Below are positions 1-10,674 of a stretch of 64,000 nt of DNA, piece after piece. The DNA lies in NCBI GenBank assembly GCA_014898415.1, contig RCTD01000004.1, positions 1,983,001-2,047,000 of the forward strand, in the 5' to 3' direction. Positions within the stretch are counted from its first letter, which is position 1. Every line of letters starts with the position of its first letter. This DNA comes from Stromatinia cepivora (taxonomy: Eukaryota; Ascomycota; Leotiomycetes; Helotiales; Sclerotiniaceae). Both the position numbers and the translations under genes were made by a program. Below the pieces are notes generated by a model. It saw nothing but the letters and a program-made list of their open reading frames with translations. It was not told the origin of the DNA and ran no database searches.

Positions 1-286
1 ATGAATGCTGACTCCATTGGATCACGCGGAGACCCCTGGAAAGTACTTGGATTCTCCTAGAAAGTGGGATAAGAACACTTTGATTCTTTTGAAAATGCTA
101 GACCATTCGATATTTAGACTTCTAATATTCGGCATAGTTCCACAAGCTAGGGAAAGCGCATCACTACTTTCTACAACCCAAACGGGTCGAAATGAGACAG
201 AATTACATCCAACCTTTTAAAATCTTCGGCCTCTTCGACAAGTCTATGGATTTATCTCACCGATCTTGATACAGCCAAACAACCCC

Positions 287-1255
287 TCACATCGCATGAC
301 CCTCAGGCCCATGATGAAAATCATTCTCAAACTTTCCCCACCCACCCGTCGGCTCATCACACATCTTCAAACCATGAATCCTCAAATCATAATACCCATC
401 CTCTGGTGTCTTCCCCTGACAAACATTCCCCCCCATCGCCACATTAATAATAACCTGGAAATCATTTAATCTCCTCGTTCCCTCCGGCACAACAGCCTTC
501 ATAACCACCCTGCCATCAATATACCAAACCATCTTTCCACCTACTCCATTCTCCGGTTGATTCCACGCAAACTCATACGTATGTTGCGAACAGTGCATAT
601 TATGCACCGGCGTCTCCACAACCCGATGTTTATTCCAATCTTCCCCATTGAAATGTCCCCAATGTAAACAAGTATGATTAACCGCATCTCCATTCCACGT
701 TTCCATAATATCTACTTCCCCATCATTGGGCCATGTAAACGGTTCACGGGGCAAGAGCCAGAACGCGGGCCAGATCCCAGGAGCACATGGTGGTGTTATA
801 GTAGCTACGAGACTGCCGCGGTCGCGGGCGAGTGTCATATGGCTTGTTAATCGTGCGCTTGTGAATCTACCGTGGGAAGATATAGCTCGGAGGACTAAAC
901 ATCCATTTTCGTCGTGGAAGGAATTTTCTCGATCGGCGATGTAGTTTTGGAGTTCGTTGTTTCCCCATCCATGATCTCCAAGTTGATGTCTGAAATTATC
1001 GGAAACGGGAATATGTGGAGAGAATGAGGGGTTCCAATAAGGATGAATGGCAGAATATGAGGGTCTGTTTTGGGGAATTGGTGGAGGTGCGTTTGCGTGG
1101 TGATGAGGTTGGATTGTGGGATAGTATCCCGGTGGTGCGGGATGTGGTGGTGGAGGGGTATGTGTTGTGGATTGGCCGGGGATTGTAAAGTTATGTTGGG
1201 CTGCAAAGGCTTCGCCCTTAGCTTTGGCTTTGTCGAGAATACTTTTGAAAGACAT
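287..1255 (-). CDS. GH16 family glycoside hydrolase, intracellular-type (no signal peptide)
   Basis: Single-exon, 322 aa. The GH16 active-site signature EVDIME lies at residues 180-185, with E180 expected as nucleophile, D182 as helper and E185 as acid/base; this family cleaves or transfers beta-1,3/1,4-glucans or related polysaccharides. GIWPAFWLLP (160-169) and a C-terminal DFQVIINVAMGGN stretch also fit GH16. Residues about 30-75 are rich in Pro and His and look disordered. No hydrophobic signal peptide follows the chosen ATG, which is odd because most fungal GH16 enzymes are secreted or GPI-anchored. The reading frame stays open 49 codons upstream, but MSFKSILDK is the natural start and a more upstream start still gives no signal peptide. 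Substrate cannot be told from sequence. Confidence 0.85.
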   Translation of the reverse strand: MSFKSILDKAKAKGEAFAAQHNFTIPGQSTTHTPPPPHPAPPGYYPTIQPHHHANAPPPIPQNRPSYSAIHPYWNPSFSPHIPVSDNFRHQLGDHGWGNNELQNYIADRENSFHDENGCLVLRAISSHGRFTSARLTSHMTLARDRGSLVATITPPCAPGIWPAFWLLPREPFTWPNDGEVDIMETWNGDAVNHTCLHWGHFNGEDWNKHRVVETPVHNMHCSQHTYEFAWNQPENGVGGKMVWYIDGRVVMKAVVPEGTRRLNDFQVIINVAMGGNVCQGKTPEDGYYDLRIHGLKMCDEPTGGWGKFENDFHHGPEGHAM

Positions 1256-1589
1256 TTTGTATTGTATGGTGTTTGGTTTGTTGTAGATCGCGTGGAATGT
1301 TTGATATAAAGTTGTGGTGATGCGGACGGACCGGCCCGCCAAAATATCTAATTTTGCGGGGTATTCTGGAGACAGGATTCGCAGAGAAAAGCCAAAAACC
1401 AAAAGTTGTTATCTGGTTTGATATGAAGTGTAGGAGTAATTAGACTGTCTATATTACGAGTAGTGATTATATATTTGTCTTATACTATAGCCCAAACCTT
1501 TCTCTAAGCTAAACGTCTCCATGCCCAACTCTAGCAATAAATACAAATGTACAAACACATGTTATACATATCGTCTGCCTCTCCACCCA
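1256..1589. other. Intergenic, GH16 promoter side
   Basis: This stretch lies between the start of the GH16 gene and the stop of the COQ8-like gene, both on the minus strand. It should hold the GH16 promoter and the 3' end of the neighbour. No further gene seen. Confidence 0.5.
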
Positions 1590-4232
1590 TCACAAAAACT
1601 TCGTCTTCTCCATACTATTCGTAAACAACTCTCTACACCTAACTTTACTTCCCAATCTCGCGCACAGCAAAAAAGCTCCACTCAACTTCCTATGCAAACT
1701 ATAAGTTTCCTCCGGTGGCGGCGCCAATCTCTCTCTAAGCATAATCGGAATGAGAGCCTTTACTCTCTCCGTAATCGTCTGATCTTTAAAATCGTAAATC
1801 ACCGGAGAAGATTCCAAGAATGGTTCTGCGAGAGTGAGAATGGATTGTATGTGTGCATCTAGCATTGCTTTAGATTCGTGGCCTGTGAGATATCCGAGGT
1901 CGATGGACAAATTCCGGACTGTATCCCTTTCAGATCTGGAGGCTGCATCTAGGAGTTGTGTGTATTTAGTAATGAATTCCTCCGGATACTCGCGAGAGGC
2001 GCCGAAATCGAGAAGTTCTAGTTTGTTGGTTTGGGCATTGTAAAGAAAATTTGTCCAATTAGGATCAGTTTGCATGTATTTAAACTCAGTAATCTCCCGA
2101 AGACAGAGACGAAGGATTTGAGTTCCAATCCAGTCACGTTGTTCTTGTGTGAAGTTTTGGATACGAGTGACACCAACTCCTTCCATATATTCCATGGTAA
2201 GAACTTGTTTGCCTGATGCTTCGGAATACACTTTTGGAACCACGAAAACGTCCTCTTCGTCTGCTAGAAGTTCTTGAAAACGTAATCCGCATTCTGCTTC
2301 TCGAATGTAATCACATTCCCATGCTAGTTCTGTTCGGGCGTTTGCAATCGTTTTATCGAGGAACAAGCCCTTTGGCAGGAGACGAGACGCCGTGAGTAAG
2401 ATCGCGAGGTTGTTAAGATCGGAATCTATTGAATCTGCAACCCCTGGATATTGAATTTTAACAGCGACCTTTGCACCCGTTGATTTGAGTGTTGCACGAT
2501 GGACTTGACCGATAGATGCTGCGGCCAAAGGAACTTCTTCAAACTCTCCAAACAATTCTCTCCACTCCGGCCCAAGATTTGCTATTAATACCTTGTTTCT
2601 CTGTGAAGCGGGCATGTAATCTGCGCGGTCCTGGACTCGCTGCATCACTTCTTGTATAGGTGCAGGAAGCATCTTCGAGTCCTGGAAGCTGATCATTTGA
2701 CCTAATTTCAAGGCTGCACCTCTCATTCGTGACAACTTAGTCACCAGCCTATCCATATTACCTGCACTCAACATGAAAGAGCCTTCACCGCCGCCACCGC
2801 TGACTCGACGAAGGCTTTCGCTGATGGCTCCTCCGACCATACCAGCTGCAAGACCACTATAATTCCATAGTCTCCCAAGTCTCGAAGAAGGAACAGTAGA
2901 TTCCCGCAGCTTATAAGGCAGAGATTGTAAGCTTGCCTCTGGCTGCATCTAGATTACTGTCAGACCTCAGTATCACATGCATCAAGTGCGAAAGGAGTTT
3001 ATAATTACGGTATCATTGCTAGTCTCTTTGCTAATATCTGCCGCTAGCTTCTCAATATCTACGTCTTTTTGATGAGAAGTCTCGACGATTGGCTTGGAGG
3101 GAATATCCGGAGCGGTTGGCTCTGCCTGAACTGATGAACGAATATTAAAGGTGTCCTGATCTTTATTCCCTGCCAGCTTGGTTTGGTCTATAGGAGTGCC
3201 TTTTGCCCCCTTTAAGCCTAGGGAGCCTTTACTTGATCCTTGAGTCTTACCTCCTAATAACCTAGCAACCCTAGGGCTATGGAAAAGATCTGTGTTAATA
3301 CCCTCGGGTAGCTGTTCTTGTTCAGGAACTGATTCAACAGAAGGTATCTTTTCAGTTCTATGAACAGTCTCTGAGAAAGTATCAGAGTTTATAGCATCTT
3401 GTTTCAAATGCTTATCATTTTCCTGAACATTAGATGTGTGTTTTGGTATCTTGGCCCTAGGTAAAGAAGATAAGCTAGGTGATGTGTGTTTTGATCTATC
3501 GTAAAAAGAGTCTTCATCGTGTCCTTTCTCCAAAGAGTTTTCCGACTTTCCAGTCGCATCTACCGTTATTGATGGTATTTGTTGCTCATATTCTCGCTGG
3601 ATACGCTTTGCGTCGTCTGCGGACAAAGGTTTTTTCTTGGGAATAGGAATGGTCGAGGCATTAGAAGTCGCCGATTGTAATCCCTCACTATTTATGGGAT
3701 CTAAAGTAGGCGCGGCTTGAGTCCTGGTTGGGGTTGTATCTGCGTTCGGTTCGGCAGTATCGATATCTGCATCTTTAGGAGGAATTGTTCCATCTGGTAG
3801 AGGGTAACTATTGGCCTTTTCCTGCTGAATATCCAAATTCCCCTGGGGTCTCGGATTGACAGCCGAATTTGATTCTGATCTCTCATAAAAATGATCTTGC
3901 TCTAAACCTTCTTTACTCTCTGCGGAATGCTCTTGTTCATTGGTAGACCCCCTGCTAGGTACAGGACCATCATCACTCGATTGCGAATTCGACGTATTGT
4001 CCGTTGCCTCCTTAGTCCATTCCGGCACATTATCATTCAACCTCGATGCAAAAAATGATGCGGCCTTCACAGTCTCCGTAACTCTATCCGTCTGATTGCG
4101 TACTGCTCTTGCTAGAGTCGAAGTTCTGTTGTAGACATCTATTTGCCTTGTCTTTAGCGCAATGTGCTTTTGTGCAACCTTGCGAGAAGCATTGAACAAA
4201 GCGGCCAAGTCCAAAATTCTCTTCCCCGCCAT
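1590..4232 (-). CDS. COQ8: COQ8/ABC1 (ADCK3-type) atypical kinase-like ATPase of ubiquinone biosynthesis
   Basis: Two exons: 4232-3009 and 2948-1590, separated by a 60-bp phase-0 intron (GTAATT..TCTAG, branch CTGAC), giving 860 aa. The first ATG is at 4232; an in-frame TTG just upstream is not needed. The C-terminal half is a full ABC1/ADCK domain: KxGQ motif KLGQ at about 489-492, the Ala-rich loop AAAS at about 550, nucleotide-binding Lys in VAVK at about 572, catalytic loop TDPNWTN near 702-708, and DFG at 722-724. Family members act on the matrix side of the mitochondrial inner membrane to support the coenzyme Q synthome. The first exon begins with a conserved-looking helical stretch (KRILDLAALFNASRKVAQ) followed by about 350 residues of polar, disordered sequence, much longer than in yeast Coq8; this extension is familiar in filamentous ascomycetes. 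The family call is firm; mitochondrial role is by homology. Confidence 0.9.
2949..3008 (-). other. Intron of the COQ8-like gene
   Basis: 60-bp intron, donor GTAATT, acceptor TAG, with a CTGAC branch-like site near the 3' end. Removing it joins the polar first exon to the ABC1 domain in phase 0. Confidence 0.8.
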
Positions 4233-4739
4233 AATGAGCAAATCGTTATTCCAGTTCCGTTCATCAATTCATGTCGGATAACTGAATAGTGAGCTCTGCA
4301 GAGGAATGTTTTGAATTTTGGAGGGGTGTCGAACCTCATGAACAATTCTTGCCAAGCTTAACCTTAATCCCTGCACACCTTGAAGACGTCACCATCGCGA
4401 ATTAGTATGAGTACAATATGTTTTGACAAAACAATTATGAAGGATGACAACCAGAAGTATGAAGGCAACGAGACGAAACTATATTGCATTTACAAAGGAG
4501 CATCATTTGGTGTGTTGCACAGTGCATTGTCATAGTCGAAGCCATCAACGTAAATTCACAATAATATAATCATATTAATCTAGCTCTCCTAAAAAGTTTA
4601 CATGTGGTCTGGTCTATACCTATGTGAAACCTGACTGTAAAACACTTCTCCATCTTTCAAGGATGACTTAGCATCCATTGGGTATCTTGTAATCAATATA
4701 CCCCCAAAACGCCGTTTGCTTTCTGAAATCAAATACCAT
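4233..4739. other. Intergenic between COQ8-like and Es2 genes
   Basis: About 500 bp between two minus-strand genes; expected to hold the COQ8 promoter and the Es2 3'UTR. No ORF or RNA gene seen. Confidence 0.5.
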
Positions 4740-6101
4740 TCAATGTTTCCCAGAAGGAGTCCACCTGGCTCGTAGGTTAGATCCTGCCCTCACAGTCCCT
4801 GCTGTTCTGATACCAAAAGTATCATTAGCTCCCTTGCCTGAACCACCAACACGGCTCCATAACCGTTCAGCAGCTGGTGTCAGACCACCCGAGCCCACTC
4901 TAGGACTGCTGGGAAATTTAGGCACAGGGGTCGCCTCAACCTTGCCAGTCATGCCATTTTTCGCAGAAGTGCGTTTACTTCTGGCGGTTTTGTCAACCAT
5001 CCTGTGATGTAAATCCTCCCGTTTGCTTTGCTCTTTTATTACGAATGGATTTTTAGTAGTTTCGCCTGGCCCGAGATCGATGATCGGAGAAGGTGTATAT
5101 GATTCATCCTCCGGTTCATCATCCACAAATGCATACCCATTCACACGTGGAGTTTCGCTTCCATTAAATCCGGATTCCGAGTCCTCAACTCGACGTCTTC
5201 CAGCTATCGCATCTCTTACGGCAGACATTGACGGAGAAGAAGGTATGGTGGTTTCCCCTTGAAGCGCAAGATCTGGCAACCTTGTGTTGACATATGCAAC
5301 ACTTTTTGGAGCAGCCCTTGACTCGTTTTGTGCTCTCTGTGCCACAGTCTCAACAGAATCTTCCACACTGTCAGGTCGAAACATTAATCCATTGTTTGGC
5401 TGGGACTTCCAGGAATCTGGCTGGGCTGGCCTTTCCGTTGCATCTCGAATTGCAAGTCTATCCCTTCTCCCGCCATCATCTTCTAGTGATTCTCGTGACT
5501 GCAGAAGCTTCGTTTCGACCTCTTTCTGCTTTAGCATCATTTTCGATGGAACTTTATTCCCTGTCCACATCCAAGCATACTTTTCCGCTCGTTTCTTGTT
5601 TTGCTTGTCTAATAGCTTATAGAAGCTTTCGTTATCCTCGCTGGTATATAATGATTGAAACTTGGTGAGGCTCATGTTTGTATCTACTTCCACTTTGGGA
5701 GCCTGAGTTCCATCGGAAGCGACTGACATTGGGGTATCTTCAACTAATCCTCCCGGTGTTTCGGAAGGTCGGGATGGTGTCTGAATAGATGTGCCACGTC
5801 TTCCAATACGTCTGCCAGGAGTCATAACATGTCGAAGCCTGCGTTCGGCACTTGTAATCCATGCTCCATCCTTTGAGTCGAGCGCATCCAAATATTCTTG
5901 TTTTGTTTCTGTTTCGAGTAGTCCTGGAAAGAAATCTCGAGCAATGATTTCTGATATGGCATCAGTATATGCGTCTTCATCGATAACATTCTTTGGTCGT
6001 TTAATACGTTTTGGGGGTGGTGGCATTAAAGCAGTCTCATTTGCGCGTTTTGTGAGAGCGGTCGAGGTCGATGAAGTTGATTTTGATGGTACCAAATCCA
6101 T
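4740..6101 (-). CDS. Es2/DGCR14-family nuclear splicing-associated protein (Bis1-like)
   Basis: Single exon, 453 aa. The N-terminus carries the Es2 hallmark: a short basic patch (PPPPKRIKRPK), then VIDEDAYTDAISEIIARDFFPGL and a following TKQEYLDAL helix at about residues 39-72. The mid-section LTKFQSLYTSEDNESF, around 145-160, and the WMWTGNK segment near 178 also fit the family. The C-terminus has the short motif TPAAERLWSRVG, typical of the family end. Es2/DGCR14 proteins are nuclear and associate with the spliceosomal C complex; in fission yeast the homologue is Bis1. The rest is low-complexity and acidic/basic, as usual. It is divergently arranged with the PP5 gene. Role is by homology only. 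Confidence 0.88.
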   Translation of the reverse strand: MDLVPSKSTSSTSTALTKRANETALMPPPPKRIKRPKNVIDEDAYTDAISEIIARDFFPGLLETETKQEYLDALDSKDGAWITSAERRLRHVMTPGRRIGRRGTSIQTPSRPSETPGGLVEDTPMSVASDGTQAPKVEVDTNMSLTKFQSLYTSEDNESFYKLLDKQNKKRAEKYAWMWTGNKVPSKMMLKQKEVETKLLQSRESLEDDGGRRDRLAIRDATERPAQPDSWKSQPNNGLMFRPDSVEDSVETVAQRAQNESRAAPKSVAYVNTRLPDLALQGETTIPSSPSMSAVRDAIAGRRRVEDSESGFNGSETPRVNGYAFVDDEPEDESYTPSPIIDLGPGETTKNPFVIKEQSKREDLHHRMVDKTARSKRTSAKNGMTGKVEATPVPKFPSSPRVGSGGLTPAAERLWSRVGGSGKGANDTFGIRTAGTVRAGSNLRARWTPSGKH

Positions 6102-6647
6102 CGTTGCAGATGTGCCAATTATAAATTAATGATATTTGTTATCTGTTGTCGTTTTTGCAGACTTCGGAAAGCGATGGTTATATCGAAACCTCACTTATGC
6201 TTTGATTCGAGTGAAATAATGGGGAGAACTTGAGACATTTGATACAAAATGCGATAAGAGATGAGATGGAAAACGGGAATCTCCTTGTGCCTACCTAGGT
6301 AATCAATGATTAAGCGTGTGCATGGATAATATCAACAATAAAGATATCGGTGATAATGATAATGTTCCACCAGAGGGATGCTTCTGGACTCCAAAAGAAT
6401 ACTTTTAGGTACTCAAACAACTCAAACAAGTGAAAGTAATTCACAAAGTACAATCTTCAACTTCACTTTTTATAATCAAATTCTGTATGTGCTACATCTT
6501 TTATGACTCCAGATATGAAAGCGTCTCTTTTAAGTTATTAAGGAATTTCTACTTATCAACATAGTTTCTTTCCTATCACTATTTTTCCCCTCCGATAAAT
6601 TCACAACCCCGCACTCTCTGTACCCAAAACTCTTCATTATTGACAAA
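6102..6647. promoter_or_regulatory. Shared divergent promoter region, Es2 (-) and PP5 (+)
   Basis: 546 bp between the two divergent start codons. The PP5 side has a CT-rich leader (for example near 6580-6625) just before the ATG, typical of fungal promoters. A TTTATAATC sequence near 6468-6476 is a possible TATA-like element for the plus-strand gene. No coding sequence. Confidence 0.45.
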
Positions 6648-8425
6648 ATGACCTCCCGGGAGGAAGAGGCCGTTGCCTTGAAGAATGAAGGAAACGAAGC
6701 TTTTGCTGCTCACGACTGGCCTAAAGCTATCGAATTATATACCAAGGCTATAGAACTCGACGACCAAAAACCTACATACTATTCAAATAGAGCTCAGGTA
6801 CACCCGGATGCAACTCAACATTTAAACTGCTCGCGTGATTGACACTTTTGCAGGCAAACATTAAATCAGAGGCATATGGATACGCGATAGCTGATGCCAC
6901 GAAAGCCATTGAACTTGATCCGAATTTTGTCAAGGTTCGTTGGGCCAGAGCTCCTTCCATTATAGCTTTTCTTTTCCTTTAAGCCGAAAATCTAACCATT
7001 TCCTCTCAGGCATACTATCGTCGAGCCGTTGCATATACCGCGATCCTAAAATCCAAAGAAGCTCTTAGAGATTTCAAGACTGTTGTTAAGAAGGCACCAA
7101 ATGATAAAGATGCGAAGCTTAGGTTGGCAGAGTGTGAGAAGATTGTCAAAAGGATCGAGTTCTTCCGAGCTATTGAAGTCGGAGATCCACCATCTGCATC
7201 AGAAGGGCTCAACCTCGATGATATGATTGTGAAGGATTACGATGGTGTACAGTTGGGCAACGAAATGACAACTGAGTTCATCAATGATATGCTGGAACGT
7301 TTCAAGAACGGCAAGAAAATACATCAGAAATATGTTTATCAAATTGTAATGGCAGTACAAAAGATTGTATACGATGAGCCAACGATGGTGGAAATGGAGA
7401 TTGAGAGCGACGCTCAGTTGACTGTTTGTGGAGATACACATGGTAAATGGTCTGTATTTGTCTTACAATTTCTAGCTAATATCGAGTCTCAGGTCAATTT
7501 TTCGATCTTATGGAACTTTTCCGACTTAATGGTCTACCCACAGAGAAGCATTATTACTTATTCAATGGTGATTTTGTTGATCGAGGTTCTTGGTCAACTG
7601 AGATTGCACTCCTTTTGTATGCCTACAAATGGTTACGCCCATCAGCATTCTTCATCAATAGAGGAAATCATGAGACAGATGATATGAACCGTGTTTATGG
7701 TTTTGAGGGTGAATGCAAGGCGAAATACAACGGTAGGCTGTCTTCCTAATCCACGTAATGCTTAGTCCCTATGAAGATTTCAACTAATATATGTTAGAAC
7801 GTACTTTCAAGCTATTCTCTGAAAGTTTCTCGGCTTTACCTTTAGCAACTCTCATTGGCAAAAAATATCTTGTACTTCATGGAGGTTTATTCTCTGATGA
7901 TAAGATCACATTAGACGACATCCGAGCTTTGAACAGACATAATCAACGCCAGCCAGGTCAGGCAGGATTGATGATGGAGATGTTATGGACTGATCCACAA
8001 AAAGAGCCTGGTCGTGGTCCAAGTAAACGTGGTGTGGGCATGCAATTCGGACCGGATATTACCAGAAAGTTTTGCGAAAACAATGGATTGGAAGCTATCA
8101 TTCGTAGTCATGAAGTCCGAATGGAAGGTTATGAGGAGGAGCATGATGGAAAATGTATTACTGGTATGCCGATCCCTATCCAATGTGTTACACATCACAA
8201 CTAATACATTATAGTCTTCTCAGCGCCTAGGTATTGCGACAGCACAGAGAACAAGGGAGCTTATATCAATATTGGACCTGATTATAAATTGGATTTCCAC
8301 AAGTTTGATGCAGTACCCCATCCTAACATCAAGCCTATGGTACGTATTACTCAAAATGCTAACAGAAATCTCGCTAATTTGTGAATTAGGCATACGCCCA
8401 AAACTCTCCTTTGTCGATGATGTAG
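6648..8425 (+). CDS. ppt1: Serine/threonine protein phosphatase 5 (TPR-PP5, Ppt1-like)
   Basis: Seven exons: 6648-6797, 6854-6934, 7010-7442, 7493-7732, 7798-8163, 8215-8339, 8390-8425; six introns of 50-75 bp with GT..AG ends, giving 476 aa, close to yeast Ppt1 and human PP5. Residues 9 to about 110 are TPR repeats (LKNEGNEAFAAHDWPKAIELYTKAIELDD...), which in PP5 bind the Hsp90 C-terminus. The PPP catalytic domain follows with GDTHG (218-222), GDFVDRG (247-253), GNHE (279-282), LHGGLFSDD, RSHE and the terminal SAPRYCD. All metal-ligand motifs are intact, so an active enzyme is expected. The last exon encodes only 11 residues (AYAQNSPLSMM), matching the short regulatory C-terminal helix seen in PP5. 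Role: Hsp90-linked dephosphorylation of clients and co-chaperones, by homology. Confidence 0.93.
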
Positions 8426-9418
8426 ATAAAAAAGCTATCATCAGATATACCAAGTAATACTTGGAGCGTTTATAGAAAGTTGGATCCATCGCATCTACTA
8501 AGGTAGCAGGCGTCACGCGAGGAAATATCTTGCAAATAATTTGATCTTGTACAATAGATTTGATACCCTTGCATATTCTAGCGTTAGCGCTCCAATGATG
8601 CTCAAGCGAGGGTGTATTTATTCAAAATACTCTAAATCTTAGGCAAATAATAGCTCCAGATAAACCTCCACTATTTGCAAAAGCTCCTTTATGGGTTGGG
8701 AAACATATCATACTGCTGTAAAGTTCTGTGATGATGTAGAGCGGTTTGAATGGGCTGGGTCGAACACTTCGCAGTAGTAATTTCACGTTGGTATACTTGG
8801 TGTTTGTGAATTGTCGAGTAGCTTTGCGCATGCTGCATATACTATCGTCTCGCGTTCGTGTCCCTCTCTTGAAATAGGTAGTCGGAGTAAGTCTTGTGAT
8901 TTTTTTCTATAGTCTTTCTTAACTTCTTTTAGTAGATCATTATGATTTATATTTAGATCATATCTCGAACTATCGGCTCTGGCTAAAGAAAGGAATTCTG
9001 AGAGGAAGGTAGTGAGTGTAGTTTTGTATTTGTGTTGTGGTCTTTTGTGGTGTTTTTTGTGGTGTGTGGATTTAGGGTTGAGGTTGTTGTGTTGAGTTGT
9101 GTCGAGTTGAGTTGTGATGTTGATTTGTGGTGTTTTTCGGTTATGGTGTGGTTGAGTGGAATGAGAGGGGGTGGATGAGGATAGTCGTATGATTTTCTAG
9201 TATCTGAATATGATTTCGAGGGAGTTTCGTTTGGTTATGGCGAAGAAGACACTGTTTATATAAAGCTCGAGTCAAAACCAATCCGATGCGTGAAAATGTC
9301 CTTTTGTTTTATTGGTAACAGTGTTAAAGTAAAGTGAACTGCGGAATTGGGTAAGATTATCTTGTCCGTTGACTTCCCGACTTCTATTGCATCTAATGGG
9401 AATGGATAAAACATCACA
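8426..9418. other. Intergenic with minus-strand promoter-like and open-frame signals
   Basis: About 1 kb without a firm gene. On the minus strand a TATATAAA-like box lies near 9255-9265, followed by a CA-rich leader-like tract. One minus-strand frame stays open for 137 codons from about 9196 down to a TGA at 8785-8783, but has no ATG. Its C-terminal 70 codons look protein-like (helical, mixed charge). Could be a second exon, a non-coding RNA or chance. Confidence 0.3.
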
Positions 9419-9871
9419 TCACATCACAGCCCCAGAACCAGAATCAACCAGATACTTAACCCTCTGATCATCATACCAAGCAATAGGCTCATCAGCCAAC
9501 TCTAGCCCCATAGCCATCATCATATAAGACTTCCTCTCACTTCGAATACCCCTTTCCAATTCATACAAAAGCCTACTCACTTGTTCGTGTGACTGGAAAT
9601 TTAAAGGTGACAGATAGGCTAATACATGATCTATATCTCACATCACTGGATATAGAGTGAGTTTACTGATGACTTCTTGACCATTGAAACTTTCTCTCAG
9701 CATGTCATGGAATTCTTGTGCTGGTAATGCATGAGGTTCCAGAGTGACGCATGCGCAGACTTGCGCTCTAATTTTACGCGGTGGATTTTTCTCCGCAGGT
9801 GTCATGAGGGGATTCGATGTAACATATGCGTGTGTAGGGATCGAGATATTTGGGAAGCTATTTTGATACAT
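9419..9871 (-). CDS. Small hypothetical protein, two exons
   Basis: Proposed exons 9871-9647 and 9592-9419, intron of 54 bp (GTGATG..CCAG), joining in phase 0 to give 132 aa. The product has an extended N-terminus (MYQNSFPNISIPTHAY), a mid-region with PRKIRAQVCACVTLEPHALP, then a helical segment SHEQVSRLLYELERGIRSERK and an acidic C-terminus. I do not recognise the family. The second exon has a consistent frame ending in TGA, which supports the splice. Weak points are the non-optimal GTGATG donor and the small size. No signal peptide or membrane segment visible. Confidence 0.45.
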
Positions 9872-10674
9872 TTTTTTTCCCTCATTTATTTGAATTCTTG
9901 ATCCGGGAATCGGTATTTAGAGGATTTTCACTTTATGTTCGATATAAGGTTACCACTGGCTTGTGGATTTTCTTAGTGAATGTCTTCTTTCGGAGTATGT
10001 TGATGGAGTTATTTGGCGCGGTGGTAGGGCGGATAGAGAGAATATATGTCATCTTAACGTAGGATATGGACATGTTTGTAGTATGAATGATTGATGATTT
10101 TGTAATAATTTGGCTGTTACAAGAGACTTACAACCTTACATAATTGGGATACCCTACATATGCACTAACTCATACATCCACATGCTGGAGAAAATAGCAA
10201 TCCATCCAGCCACCTTAGATACCCGATTCAAAAATGAGATTCTAGATGGAAAATATTTGAATCACCTTCATCCAATGCGAGAAATCACGAAAGAACAACT
10301 TACATGAATTCTTTCATCTCACCTTCCATCTTGGCTTCAACTCCCTCCTCTTGGGGATTAAGATTGCCGTGCGATCTACTTATGCAGCTGGTGACATCTC
10401 AGAATCCTCCAGGTCAGATATACTAAAGGTTCTACCAATGATTTCGAAATCGGCACTAGCTTCTTTCTTTCTCTCCTCTCGGAATTGAACTGTGAGTTTG
10501 GTGTTTCACACATGTAGAGCTTTCATTTGAGTTCTTCTGGGAAGTCATCCAAAGCGAAAGAGTAACTACTCAATTTCAGCACTTATTCCATGAGGTGATG
10601 ATTCCTAAGATACGGCTAAATCATGTGTATTCTTTAAACTTTTGATGTCATCCAGGTATATCTAATATCATGAT
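9872..10674. other. Intergenic, no gene seen
   Basis: About 800 bp between the small hypothetical gene and the LYS9 stop codon. A 65-codon open frame on the plus strand begins with TTG rather than ATG and was not accepted. Nothing else recognised. Confidence 0.4.

Noticed and set aside
10110..10307. 65-codon plus-strand frame with LDTRFKNEILDGKYL
   Set aside because: TTG start, too short; slight resemblance to hAT transposase C-terminus not strong enough.
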